Part shown: positions 25,175 through 33,711 of the stretch, in pieces
Position numbering within the stretch: the first letter of the stretch is position 1
How the letters are laid out: every line of letters begins with the position of its first letter
Origin: Engraulis encrasicolus
Lineage: Eukaryota > Chordata > Actinopteri > Clupeiformes > Engraulidae
DNA: 64,000 bases
Assembly: GCF_034702125.1 (NCBI RefSeq)
Contig: NC_085865.1
Location: forward strand, 25,269,067-25,333,066
Direction of reading: 5' to 3'
Position numbers and translations under genes: made by a program
Notes under the pieces: model-generated
Told to the model about the DNA's origin: nothing
Databases searched by the model: none
Seen by the model: the letters and a program-made list of their open reading frames with translations, nothing else

Positions 25175-27550
25175 TGTAGCGCCTCTCTAGTATTTATGAC
25201 TATTATGAGAGAAGCTAACCTGAGTCCTTATACTGTTATTACAATGTGTGTGTTTTCCCTCTGAAAAGGTAACTTGTTAAGTAACCTGATAATTGTGTGT
25301 TTACCACTGAAAATTACATTACTCTCTGTAATACCAGTGTTACAGTTATTATACTGCAGGTTTACCCTATGTGCAATAACACCTATGGAATAAATCTCAG
25401 ACAGATATGACACTGAATGACACATTCACCAGAGTTTAAATGAAAACAGGAACTATTTACTGAATATAGAATGCAATAAATTCACTTTGAAATGTTTAAG
25501 AATAATGCAAATATCAATATCAACCAATTACCCACCTCAGGGTTTCAAACAAAAAAATGCACAGACCAATATTCTTCAAATGGGCCCAAAGTAAAAAAAA
25601 AAAAAAAAAGATTACCCTATAGCCGGCAGTACAAATAATGTTCAATAAAGTTCAACCCAAAGTCTCAAAGAAGCAAAAGGTCCCCACCCCAGTTCTCTCG
25701 TCGCAGGCCTGATAGCAGCTTGGGTGCGGTGTAGCCGTATAAACAAACAAATGGCTTCTTCACCACGAGGGCATTGAAAATAAAATACCTTACTCACTCG
25801 TCGATGACGCAGGTTGGGCGGTGTTATGCAGATTCAGCAAAGTCCAGTCAGTTGCATTTAGTCGCCCCTTTGACACTGCTGCAGGGCTTCGTTGTAGACA
25901 CGGCTCTCGTGGTCTTCCCTCTGCTCGTGTGGACTTCTCAGCTACAGTTGGCAAGCCGCTAACTAATTAGCAAAGTCCATCACGCAGCCACTGGATGCAC
26001 GAAGCCCGTGAAATAAACGGCGATGCAGTCTTCCTTCTGCCTCACGTTAAATTGTCCATCTAACCGGCAGATAACTATCTCACCCAAGTTACACGAAGTC
26101 TTCATACCGAAAGCTTCACTTACATGACAATAGCATATCAAATTCAACTTCCGTGAATCCGATGGTTAACTCAAACTCGGACAGACTTAATGCGTGGCTT
26201 CTTCACAAAATGCATTTTTCCTTCTGACCCACGTACATCTCACGTATCACTTCCTCCCCTTTGACCCGTCTCGTGATTGGCTAATCACAGATTATACAGA
26301 AAAGAAATAAATTGAAAACAAATACAGACATCAGTTCACATACTTCTATGCAAAACTTAAAGCGATGGTTCGGAGTAGAATCACCCTAATGCCATTTGAA
26401 CCGTGACACCCATCCACCTTTACACCCGAAGTGTTTTCTGCCGCAGGCTTACATCAACAGAGTTGCCGTGTTATTCGATGTTTATTCCGGTTAGCTTGAC
26501 TCAAGCGCATATGGATACTGGGCACCGTCTCCAAACTTTCCCCACAAAAATAACATGTCATGACACCAAACTTCTGCAGTAGCACAAATATGGTCTGTAC
26601 TCACGAAACGAAGCATTTGGAAGTTTGGAAATAGTCCAGGAGTTTATTATTATCAACACAAGCCGAATAGCTTCTCTGCTGCTAAAGCTGCGCCAACGTT
26701 ACTTCCGTCATCTAAGACAAGCATGTAAGAGTCCTCAACGAAGCTCATAATATGCACAATGAAAAGTGAATTCAGCATCAGTATTGATAACGAAAATCCT
26801 TGTCTAATTGATAGTAGGTAAGATTTGAAATATCTTTTAAGTATTGCCTTGAAAATATAAGCCTTAATCACAATTCAGTGAAAACTTTTTTAACACTCTC
26901 GTCTGGAAGTTTGTTGAAGACTTTTACGGGCTTGTCTCATATGACGGAAGTAACGTTGGCACAGCTTTAGCAGCAGAGAAGCTATTCAGCTTGTGTTGAT
27001 AATACTAAACCCGGACTATTTCCAAACTTCCAAATGCTTCGTTTCGTGAGTACAGACCATATTTGTGCTACTGCAGAAGTTTGGTGTAATGACATGTTAT
27101 TTTTGTGGGGAAAGTTTGGAGACGGTGTCCAGTATCCATATGCGCTTGAGTCAAGCTAACCGGAATAAACATCGAATAACACGGCAACTCTGTTGATGTA
27201 AGTCTGCGGCAGAAAACACTTCGGGTGTAAAGGTGGATGGGTGTCACGGTTCAAATGGCATTAGGGTGATTCTACTCCGAACCATCGCTTTAAGCATTTT
27301 AACAAGTGTCCATACATAGGAAATATAAGAATAAGAAAAATAACATGACATATTGAATTAACATGCCTATTACCCATATCTATGTTTCTTACAGATAATG
27401 ATGTCATTGCTGGCCAATGAATTTTAACTTTCTTCTACTTATCAGTATTTATTGCCATGAACTAAAATACCTTTTAAGCTATTTATAACCTTATGAAATG
27501 CATTCACAGATATTTTTAAATACTTAATTACAAATCCCAACCGGGTTACA
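25175..27550 (-). repeat. 3' LTR, interrupted by a foldback transposon
   Basis: This is the 3' LTR in the sense of the minus-strand element. Without the nested insertion it is about 1443 bp, against 1440 bp for the other LTR; the difference lies in the poly(A) run near 25592-25608. Substitutions relative to the 5' LTR are scattered and few. The insertion (26361-27289, plus a TTAA copy) is absent from the 5' LTR and so arrived after retrotransposition. Confidence 0.95.
26361..27289. mobile_element. TTAA-flanked foldback transposon, 929 bp
   Basis: The ends are AGCGATGG...CCATCGCT, bordered by TTAA at 26357-26360 and 27290-27293. The arms run about 380 bp inward (26361-26740 and about 26900-27289) with a few mismatches, around a spacer of about 160 bp. 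The undisturbed 5' LTR has a single TTAA at the matching site, so the boundaries are exact. A TTAA target is typical of piggyBac and of Kolobok/T2-type elements; the AG start favours the latter. No transposase. The small minus-strand frame at 26653-26871 falls in arm and spacer and is unlikely to be a gene. Confidence 0.92.
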
Positions 27551-27563
27551 CCCTCCCCCTTTT
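27551..27563 (-). promoter_or_regulatory. Polypurine tract
   Basis: On the minus strand AAAAGGGGGAGGG directly precedes the TGTAACCC start of the 3' LTR. This is the normal place and composition for the plus-strand DNA synthesis primer of an LTR retroelement. Confidence 0.9.
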
Positions 27564-27637
27564 GAATGTCTGAGTGTCCTCATCAGACCTATTAAACTAC
27601 GGAGTTGCATGGGTGCAGTAACAAGCTAAGTTCGCTC

Positions 27638-29866
27638 TTAGTATTTTTCAATTTTGATCACTATGCCTCTATGGAGAATGGTCAGAGGCTGATCTTTGGA
27701 TCTACCTAACTTATCATAAGTGAGCCTAATGGTTGGCTTTATAGTTCTCTTTGGTCTGGGCTCAGTATTATTTGGTATAGCTTCTCCAAGCTCATCATCC
27801 TGGTCAGAGTCGGAGCTGGTGCCATCTTGTACGGAGTCTTGGCCATTCTCACTATGACATTCAGCATCCGGTTCCTCGCCCCCATCCTTTTCAACCTCAG
27901 GACAGTCAACGGGTTCCATTTCAGGTTCATTGTCATGGGAGGAACTGTGGCCCCCTTCCTCACTGGCCAACGGTAAGTGATCAACATCATCCAAGTTTGC
28001 GGGCGGCCTGTCAGGATTTGTCACTCTGGGTATGAATTCTCTCCTGGGGGAAGTGTCATGCGGAGAGGCACAATATCCCCATTCAGAGGATGAGTCAGAG
28101 AACTCCTGTAACTCTTCCCTGCCTGGACTGGGATCTCTGTTTTGGTTCTGCCGCATGGCAGCTCTGGTTGTACGTCTGGCAGGGAGTTCTTCCATCTGCT
28201 TCGTAGATGGCATCCTCACCAGCTGTCCCACAGGGAGAAGGTGGTCCCTATGCATGGTCTTCGTTCCAGGACTTCCATCCTCCCGCTTAATCTTGAACAC
28301 CGGTAAGTTGGGCATCTTGTCCACTATGATGTATGGGTCATGGCACCACTTACTCTCCAGCTTGTGTTTGCCTCTCAGACCCAAGTTCCGTAGCAGAACT
28401 CTGTCACCTATCTGCAAGGACTGAAAGGTGACACGCTGGTCATACAGCCTTTTGTTTCTCTGATGTCTTTTATTGGCAGCCTCAGATGCCAACTTGTAAG
28501 CCTGCTTTAAATCTTCTTTCAGCTTTGTTACGTATCGAGTATGACTCACATCTTCGACACCATCGGGGGATGTGCCAAAGCACAAGTCAGCAGGAAGCCT
28601 TGCTTCTCTCCCAAACATGAGGCGATAAGGTGAGTATCCCGTGGCGTCCGACTTGGTGCTATTGTACGCATGGACCAAGTGAGCTACATGTTGGCTCCAG
28701 GTGCGCTTTTTCTCGCGGCCCAGTGTACTCAGCATGGAGATCAAGGTTCGATTAAATCTTTCCGGCTGTGGGTCTCCTTGCGGATGATACGGAGTTGTTC
28801 GCGACTTCCGTATACCCATCAAGGTGAGCAGCTCTCGGATAAGACGGCTTTCGAAATCCCTTCCTTGATCAGAATGGATCCTAGAGGGTAGACCATAATG
28901 CACAAAGTATTTCTCCATTAAGACCTTTGCCACAACATGAGCCTTCTGGCTTGTTGTTGGAAAAGCTTGGGCGTACCTTGTAAAATGGTCGGTGACCACC
29001 AAGACGTTGCTGACACCTTTAGAGTCGGGTTCCAAGGACAAAAAGTCCATACACACCAGGTCCATAGGCCCTTGACTCACAATCTGGTGTAATGGAGAAG
29101 CTCTCTTTACTGGGGTCTTCTGGGCAATGCACTCCCCACATGTCCTGATGTGTTCTTCCACGTCAGCCGCCATCTTATGCCAAAAGAATCTTAGTCTCAT
29201 CAGTTCAATGATCCTTTCTTGACCCAGGTGGCCTAGGTCATCATGCATGGCCCGTATGACAATATCTCTGAACACCCTTGGCAGGACGAGCTGGCTCAAC
29301 TCTTCTCCACCTGGCCTTTTACTGAAACGGTAAAGCAGCCCATCTTTCATGCCGAGCTTTCCAGCCTCTTGTTTCAGTCGTGACAGTTCAGGAATGATGT
29401 TCTCATTTTCCGGCCAATGCCCATGTTTTATGGCCTGAATGGCTGGGCCGATGACCTCATCCTCCTCCTGAGCTTTCTTCAGATCCTGCCTTGACATTAA
29501 CTCCAGAGACTTAAGCTCCATGCTAGATGGAAAGGCGTAGAGGTCCGGAATACAGTGAGAGGTCGCCCCTAGTTGCACAACATAAGCTGAAGAGAGATAA
29601 GCAGACTCTGGGCGACAGACGCGCTGGCACGTGGTCTTCACTCCTGATTCTGGAATGGTCACGTATCCCTCGTCATCCATCCTTGACAGCAGGTCAGAAT
29701 CGATGTTCAGTCGACCAGGACGATATTGGATGTCAAACTCATAAGTTGATAAAGCAGCCAGCCACCGGTGGCCTACAGCATTGAGCTTAGCCGTAGATAG
29801 CACGTACGTGAGCGGGTTATTATCAGTACGTACAGTAAATCTTGCACCATATAAGTAAGTAATCAT
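27638..29866 (-). CDS. pol: Pol, part 2: RNase H end and integrase
   Basis: A 742-codon frame continuing pol after a frameshift. Residues 10-21 (FTVRTDNNPLTY) hold the third RNase H aspartate. The integrase zinc domain has H208, H213, C243 and C246. The catalytic triad is D274, D333 and E369, exactly D-x35-E. Residues 507-546 are the GPY/F module (W507, PY 511-512, ending near MHRDHLLPV). Beyond it are about 190 further residues rich in Asp, Glu and Ser, then a basic end; I recognise no chromodomain there. The listed first Met lies within the overlap after the frameshift and is not a natural start, since pol would be translated as a polyprotein. Integrase would insert the cDNA into the chromosome. 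Confidence 0.9.
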   Translation of the reverse strand: MITYLYGARFTVRTDNNPLTYVLSTAKLNAVGHRWLAALSTYEFDIQYRPGRLNIDSDLLSRMDDEGYVTIPESGVKTTCQRVCRPESAYLSSAYVVQLGATSHCIPDLYAFPSSMELKSLELMSRQDLKKAQEEDEVIGPAIQAIKHGHWPENENIIPELSRLKQEAGKLGMKDGLLYRFSKRPGGEELSQLVLPRVFRDIVIRAMHDDLGHLGQERIIELMRLRFFWHKMAADVEEHIRTCGECIAQKTPVKRASPLHQIVSQGPMDLVCMDFLSLEPDSKGVSNVLVVTDHFTRYAQAFPTTSQKAHVVAKVLMEKYFVHYGLPSRIHSDQGRDFESRLIRELLTLMGIRKSRTTPYHPQGDPQPERFNRTLISMLSTLGREKKRTWSQHVAHLVHAYNSTKSDATGYSPYRLMFGREARLPADLCFGTSPDGVEDVSHTRYVTKLKEDLKQAYKLASEAANKRHQRNKRLYDQRVTFQSLQIGDRVLLRNLGLRGKHKLESKWCHDPYIIVDKMPNLPVFKIKREDGSPGTKTMHRDHLLPVGQLVRMPSTKQMEELPARRTTRAAMRQNQNRDPSPGREELQEFSDSSSEWGYCASPHDTSPRREFIPRVTNPDRPPANLDDVDHLPLASEEGGHSSSHDNEPEMEPVDCPEVEKDGGEEPDAECHSENGQDSVQDGTSSDSDQDDELGEAIPNNTEPRPKRTIKPTIRLTYDKLGRSKDQPLTILHRGIVIKIEKY

Positions 29867-32546
29867 GGAACTTGTGAACCACCGCCCATTTAAGAGACAA
29901 GAATTCTAACTGATGTACAGGATAATTTCTTTCTGATGAGCTCAATTTTCGGCTTGCAAAGGCAACTGGCCTTAAACCTTCGGGGTGCTCCTGGTAAAGG
30001 ACAGCACCAAGACCCCTTAGGCTTGCGTCAACATGCAAAATGTATGGCTTTTGAGGATTGGCAAAAGCCAGAACAGGGGCATGGGTCAAACAGTGGATAA
30101 TCTTGTGGAATGCCTCAGTGCAGGAGTTGTCCCACCTCTCGCCAAAGGGCGCTGACTCTTTGAGGTAGACTTTTTTCACTTTCTGGGAATCTTTTTTGCT
30201 TTTCTGGGTGGGAGCGTAGCCCTTTGTGAGCTCAGTCAGTGGTCTAACAATGGCAGCATAGTTTTGAACAAATCGGCGGTAATAACCGCAAAATCCAAGG
30301 AAAGATTGTAATGTCTTCAGGTTTGTGGGCATTGGCCAGGTGGTAACGGCCTCGATCTTGTCTGGATCGGGAGCAACCCCTTCGGCCGAGACTATGTGCC
30401 CCAAGTACTTAACCCTTGGCAAACAGATCTGGCACTTGTCCACAGAAAGCTTAAGCCCCACCTCTCCCAGACGATCTAGGACTTTGAGCAATCTCTCCTC
30501 GTGTTCCTCAAGAGTTTTCCCGAAGACAATTAGATCATCCAGGTACACTAGTACTTGTAAGAGGTTCATATCTCCAACCGCCTTCTCCATCAACCTCTGA
30601 AAGGTAGCTGGAGCCCCTGTGATGCCCTGTGGCATTCGCTCAAATTGGAAAAAGCCCAACGGACAAATGAAAGCCGTTTTCTCTTTGTCGTCCTCAGACA
30701 TAGCTATCTGGTAGTAGCCTGAGCGCAAGTCAAGAACAGAAAACCATTGGCTCCCCGTTAAAGCATTCAGTGCATCCTCAATGCACGGGGTCGTGTATTG
30801 GTCAGGTATGGTGCGGCTATTTAACAGTCGGTAATCGATGCACATCCTGATGGTGCCGTTCTTTTTCCTGACAACCACTATTGGTGATGCATAGGGGCTT
30901 CGTGACTCAGTTATGATACCAGCCTGTAGGAGTTCTTGCAAGTGTTTTCTGACATCTTCGATGTCTGCCGGAGCGAGTCGACGAGACCGCTCACGGAAGG
31001 GTCTTGAATCAGAGAGCCGGATTCGGTGCTGTACACCTTTGGCTAATCCCACATCCCACTCATGCATGGAGAACACATGAGACTTTTCCCCTAGTTTCTG
31101 TCTTAATCTGCTTTTCCATTGCTCTGAGATCGGGGACTCTCCAAAGTTAATCAGCTTTTCATCAAACTCACTGGAACGTTGCCCCTTAGGTGGAATTGTA
31201 GTGACTGAATCAACGTGGTACATATAACCGATCACGGTGCCCTCGGGTATGGTTGTCTCTCTTGTGCCCTCGTTCTTGACCAACACTCTACAGCAGCTGA
31301 CATCCAAAGCTCCACTGGGTACAACCATCGGATGGAGGAATACACCAGTAGGTAGGATAGCTGTTGGGGACGCATCAATCATCAGTATTTCGTGTTTCAC
31401 AGGCTGTTTTAGTTCAACTTTGCACACTACATGTGTGTCACAATCAGGTGGGACATTCAAAGGGCCTGGACCTAGCCATCGGACGCATCCCACCTCATCC
31501 TCCATCTGGGTAGAGAGTGCAAAATCCTTGCGAACATACTCATTGTTCTGGACATGGACACGAAGACCCAGGGCCCGCTCAACATCAACACCTTTGTCTT
31601 TGCATTGTTCCACTAGGCGTCGGACATGGCTAGCATTGGTGCCAACAATGACAGCTATTGGGTCATCAGCCCGAGGGCTAGGGCATATAAGGGCGAGCAC
31701 AGTTACGGTCTGACTGGTTCCCAACACCTCAGCTGGATACTCCAAATCAACCACCACGTAACCCTGATAGGGATAGCTGACACCAGTTTCACTCAAACCC
31801 CACAGGGACAGGCCGGACACAGGTTGAATGGGGACATTAGGCAGGTATTTCTTGTACCAGGGCTCGAAAATGATCGTCACCTGGGAGCCGCTGTCGAGCA
31901 AAGCTGTGCAGGGATTTCCATTTATCTTCAAGGGCACTACACTGGGTGGGCCAACCAGTCCATCAGGAATACAAGCAGTTTGCAAAACACTGGCAGAACT
32001 CTTCTTGATATCGCAGTTAACAGCATTAGTTGTGGCCTCGCACGTGGGTGGATTGTTCTTTGACACTTTCAGAGCTTGAATTAGCCTTTTAATGACTTTG
32101 GATTGGTTCTCTGGATTTTGGCATTTTGCCGCAAAATGACCATTCTCCCCACATCGGTAACAGAAATTCTCATCTGAGCTCTTAAATGATCCCTGTCGAG
32201 AGGTGGCAACAGCAGAAGCATCTACAGCTGCAGCAGCAGTCTGTGTCTCAGGCACTTTGTTAGTGACTTTTTGTTGCAGACGCTTTAGTTGTTTCTTTAA
32301 AGCCGTGATCTCACTGTCATGACAACTTTCACCTGACACTGCACTAACTAGAGTTCTTTCAGTGCTGTCTGGCATGGCTTGAGTTGGTTTTGACACTACA
32401 GCAGCAACTAGGGACTTGAGCTCTTTTATTTCAGATTTCAGGGCCTGAATTTCAGTCTGCTTTGTTTCACTTTCTTTCACAGACAAATGCACTTTGCACA
32501 ACAGTACCAAGTTTTTTCCTTGAGGCATCATACTCCTCTTCTTCAC
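29823..32546 (-). CDS. pol: Pol, part 1: zinc knuckle, protease, RT, RNase H
   Basis: A 907-codon frame lying +1 relative to gag and overlapping its last 80 bases. The start shown is a GTG reached soon after an in-frame TGA, so expression probably needs frameshifting from gag. In order: a likely coiled coil (22-50, 78-95); CCHC zinc knuckle C129-C132-H137-C142; retropepsin LLDSG at 216-220 with a VIVGT flap-end motif at 299-303; reverse transcriptase with VLD near 606, FERMPQG at 635-641 and YLDD at 668-671; RNase H with D840 and E881. The true reading frame is lost at about residue 896, where a 4-bp tandem duplication (29853-29860) shifts it; the last dozen residues are out of frame. Confidence 0.93.
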   Translation of the reverse strand: MKKRSMMPQGKNLVLLCKVHLSVKESETKQTEIQALKSEIKELKSLVAAVVSKPTQAMPDSTERTLVSAVSGESCHDSEITALKKQLKRLQQKVTNKVPETQTAAAAVDASAVATSRQGSFKSSDENFCYRCGENGHFAAKCQNPENQSKVIKRLIQALKVSKNNPPTCEATTNAVNCDIKKSSASVLQTACIPDGLVGPPSVVPLKINGNPCTALLDSGSQVTIIFEPWYKKYLPNVPIQPVSGLSLWGLSETGVSYPYQGYVVVDLEYPAEVLGTSQTVTVLALICPSPRADDPIAVIVGTNASHVRRLVEQCKDKGVDVERALGLRVHVQNNEYVRKDFALSTQMEDEVGCVRWLGPGPLNVPPDCDTHVVCKVELKQPVKHEILMIDASPTAILPTGVFLHPMVVPSGALDVSCCRVLVKNEGTRETTIPEGTVIGYMYHVDSVTTIPPKGQRSSEFDEKLINFGESPISEQWKSRLRQKLGEKSHVFSMHEWDVGLAKGVQHRIRLSDSRPFRERSRRLAPADIEDVRKHLQELLQAGIITESRSPYASPIVVVRKKNGTIRMCIDYRLLNSRTIPDQYTTPCIEDALNALTGSQWFSVLDLRSGYYQIAMSEDDKEKTAFICPLGFFQFERMPQGITGAPATFQRLMEKAVGDMNLLQVLVYLDDLIVFGKTLEEHEERLLKVLDRLGEVGLKLSVDKCQICLPRVKYLGHIVSAEGVAPDPDKIEAVTTWPMPTNLKTLQSFLGFCGYYRRFVQNYAAIVRPLTELTKGYAPTQKSKKDSQKVKKVYLKESAPFGERWDNSCTEAFHKIIHCLTHAPVLAFANPQKPYILHVDASLRGLGAVLYQEHPEGLRPVAFASRKLSSSERNYPVHQLEFLSLKWAVVHKFHDYLLIWCKIYCTY

Positions 32547-33636
32547 GAATCTCCTTCAACAACTGAAGAAAAGTGGGCGGCTTCGCTTTCTTTTCTCGCA
32601 GATGGAGATTAAGCAATGTCAAATCAGAGCAAACAGCACCTCGCAACAATTGCTCCAAACGTGCTCTGTCTGCACGCTCCTGAGGGAGGCCGCCTCTCTG
32701 CACCACCTTATTCAGCGACTGTTCTAATCGCCGAAGGAAGTCGGAGAGCTTCTCACCAGCCTGTTGCTGCAACAAACGAAATGCAAAATATAAATCTTCC
32801 CCTGATTCAGCTGTACCAAAAGCATGCTCAAGCGCCTCTAAGCAGTCTTCTGGGCTAATGTCAGGATCCGCAGCTCGGGCTGCTTTGACAATTTCCAGAG
32901 CCGGACCCCTCAGGCTTTCCATCAGCCTTCGCCTCTTCTCTTTGACAGAACAATCACACTCTTGCACCATGAGCCGTGCTTGCTCCATCCAGTGGTCGAA
33001 TGGCTCTTCTCCTGATGGGGTGGGCAACAACCCAGATAGAGGGCGCAGGCGGCGGTAACTGTTGTCATTGGATGGCTTACTGGTGCTAACTAAATCACTC
33101 ACTGCTTGGAGGATGGCAACTGTTGGGCTAGCGGCTGACTCTCCTGGTGAAAACAATGTGTGAACATCTTCCATAGTCTTGCCCTCTGCTTGCAACAGCC
33201 CCTTCAACTTCTGACTAAGCTCTTGGACATTGGACTGATTCTGAATATCTGATTGCTTCTGAGTAAATTCTTGTGGATTCTTGTCTGGTGTAGTGACTAC
33301 TTGGCTTTCACCTGTTGCAATGGGTACTGGGGCTTGAAATGCTGTAATGACTGGCCACGCCCCTCCATCATCCACAGCAAGCACTCCCGACGGGACTGTC
33401 TCTTTCCTTACAACTTCTTTACATTCACACAAGACGAGGAATCTGTTGTGCCGCATGCTGAATATCCGGCCTTGGACGCGCACGCGTCCTAAACATTTCA
33501 CTGTTTGCATTGTCTCTTCAACTGCAGTGATGTTGACTTCATGGGGAATAAGCACCATGACCGCATGAGCCTCGTCTAACTCTTCGCCACGGCACCAGCC
33601 CTTTAGTTCTGATATTAGTTCTGCTTGGCTATCCAT
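32467..33636 (-). CDS. gag: Gag, PNMA-like
   Basis: A 389-codon frame starting 75 bases inside the 5' LTR at the first ATG. Residues 1-100 (MDSQAELISELKGWC...) resemble the N-terminal region of vertebrate PNMA proteins. Residues about 195-372 resemble the PNMA/Ty3 capsid, including KEKRRRLMESLRGPALEIV at 232-250 and a QxxGEKLSDFLRRLE region at 291-305. The middle (105-190) is Gln/Ser-rich and probably a linker. There is no zinc knuckle; that lies in the pol frame. Gag would self-assemble into the particle that packages the element RNA. PNMA genes are known domesticated gypsy-type gag genes. This assignment is from recognised family resemblance, not a search. Confidence 0.9.
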   Translation of the reverse strand: MDSQAELISELKGWCRGEELDEAHAVMVLIPHEVNITAVEETMQTVKCLGRVRVQGRIFSMRHNRFLVLCECKEVVRKETVPSGVLAVDDGGAWPVITAFQAPVPIATGESQVVTTPDKNPQEFTQKQSDIQNQSNVQELSQKLKGLLQAEGKTMEDVHTLFSPGESAASPTVAILQAVSDLVSTSKPSNDNSYRRLRPLSGLLPTPSGEEPFDHWMEQARLMVQECDCSVKEKRRRLMESLRGPALEIVKAARAADPDISPEDCLEALEHAFGTAESGEDLYFAFRLLQQQAGEKLSDFLRRLEQSLNKVVQRGGLPQERADRARLEQLLRGAVCSDLTLLNLHLREKKAKPPTFLQLLKEIREEEEYDASRKKLGTVVQSAFVCERK

Positions 33637-33688
33637 GATGCTATTTTAATTGCAAACACTCAATAAAATATAAGAAACCCACACTATC

Positions 33689-33706
33689 GTCCCGGCGGTG
33701 CCTCCA
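33689..33706 (-). promoter_or_regulatory. Candidate primer-binding site
   Basis: On the minus strand, five bases after the end of the 5' LTR, lies TGGAGGCACCGCCGGGA. The TGG start fits pairing with a tRNA CCA end, and the site is where a primer-binding site should be. I could not match it to a particular tRNA. Confidence 0.55.
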
Positions 33707-33711
33707 ATTTA

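Noticed and set aside
26653..26871. 72-codon minus-strand frame inside the TTAA foldback element
   Set aside because: It lies across arm and spacer of a palindrome, too short for a transposase and without a recognised motif.
31237..31713. Plus-strand frames of up to 158 codons across the retrotransposon interior
   Set aside because: They are antisense shadows of the well-supported minus-strand gag-pol frames.
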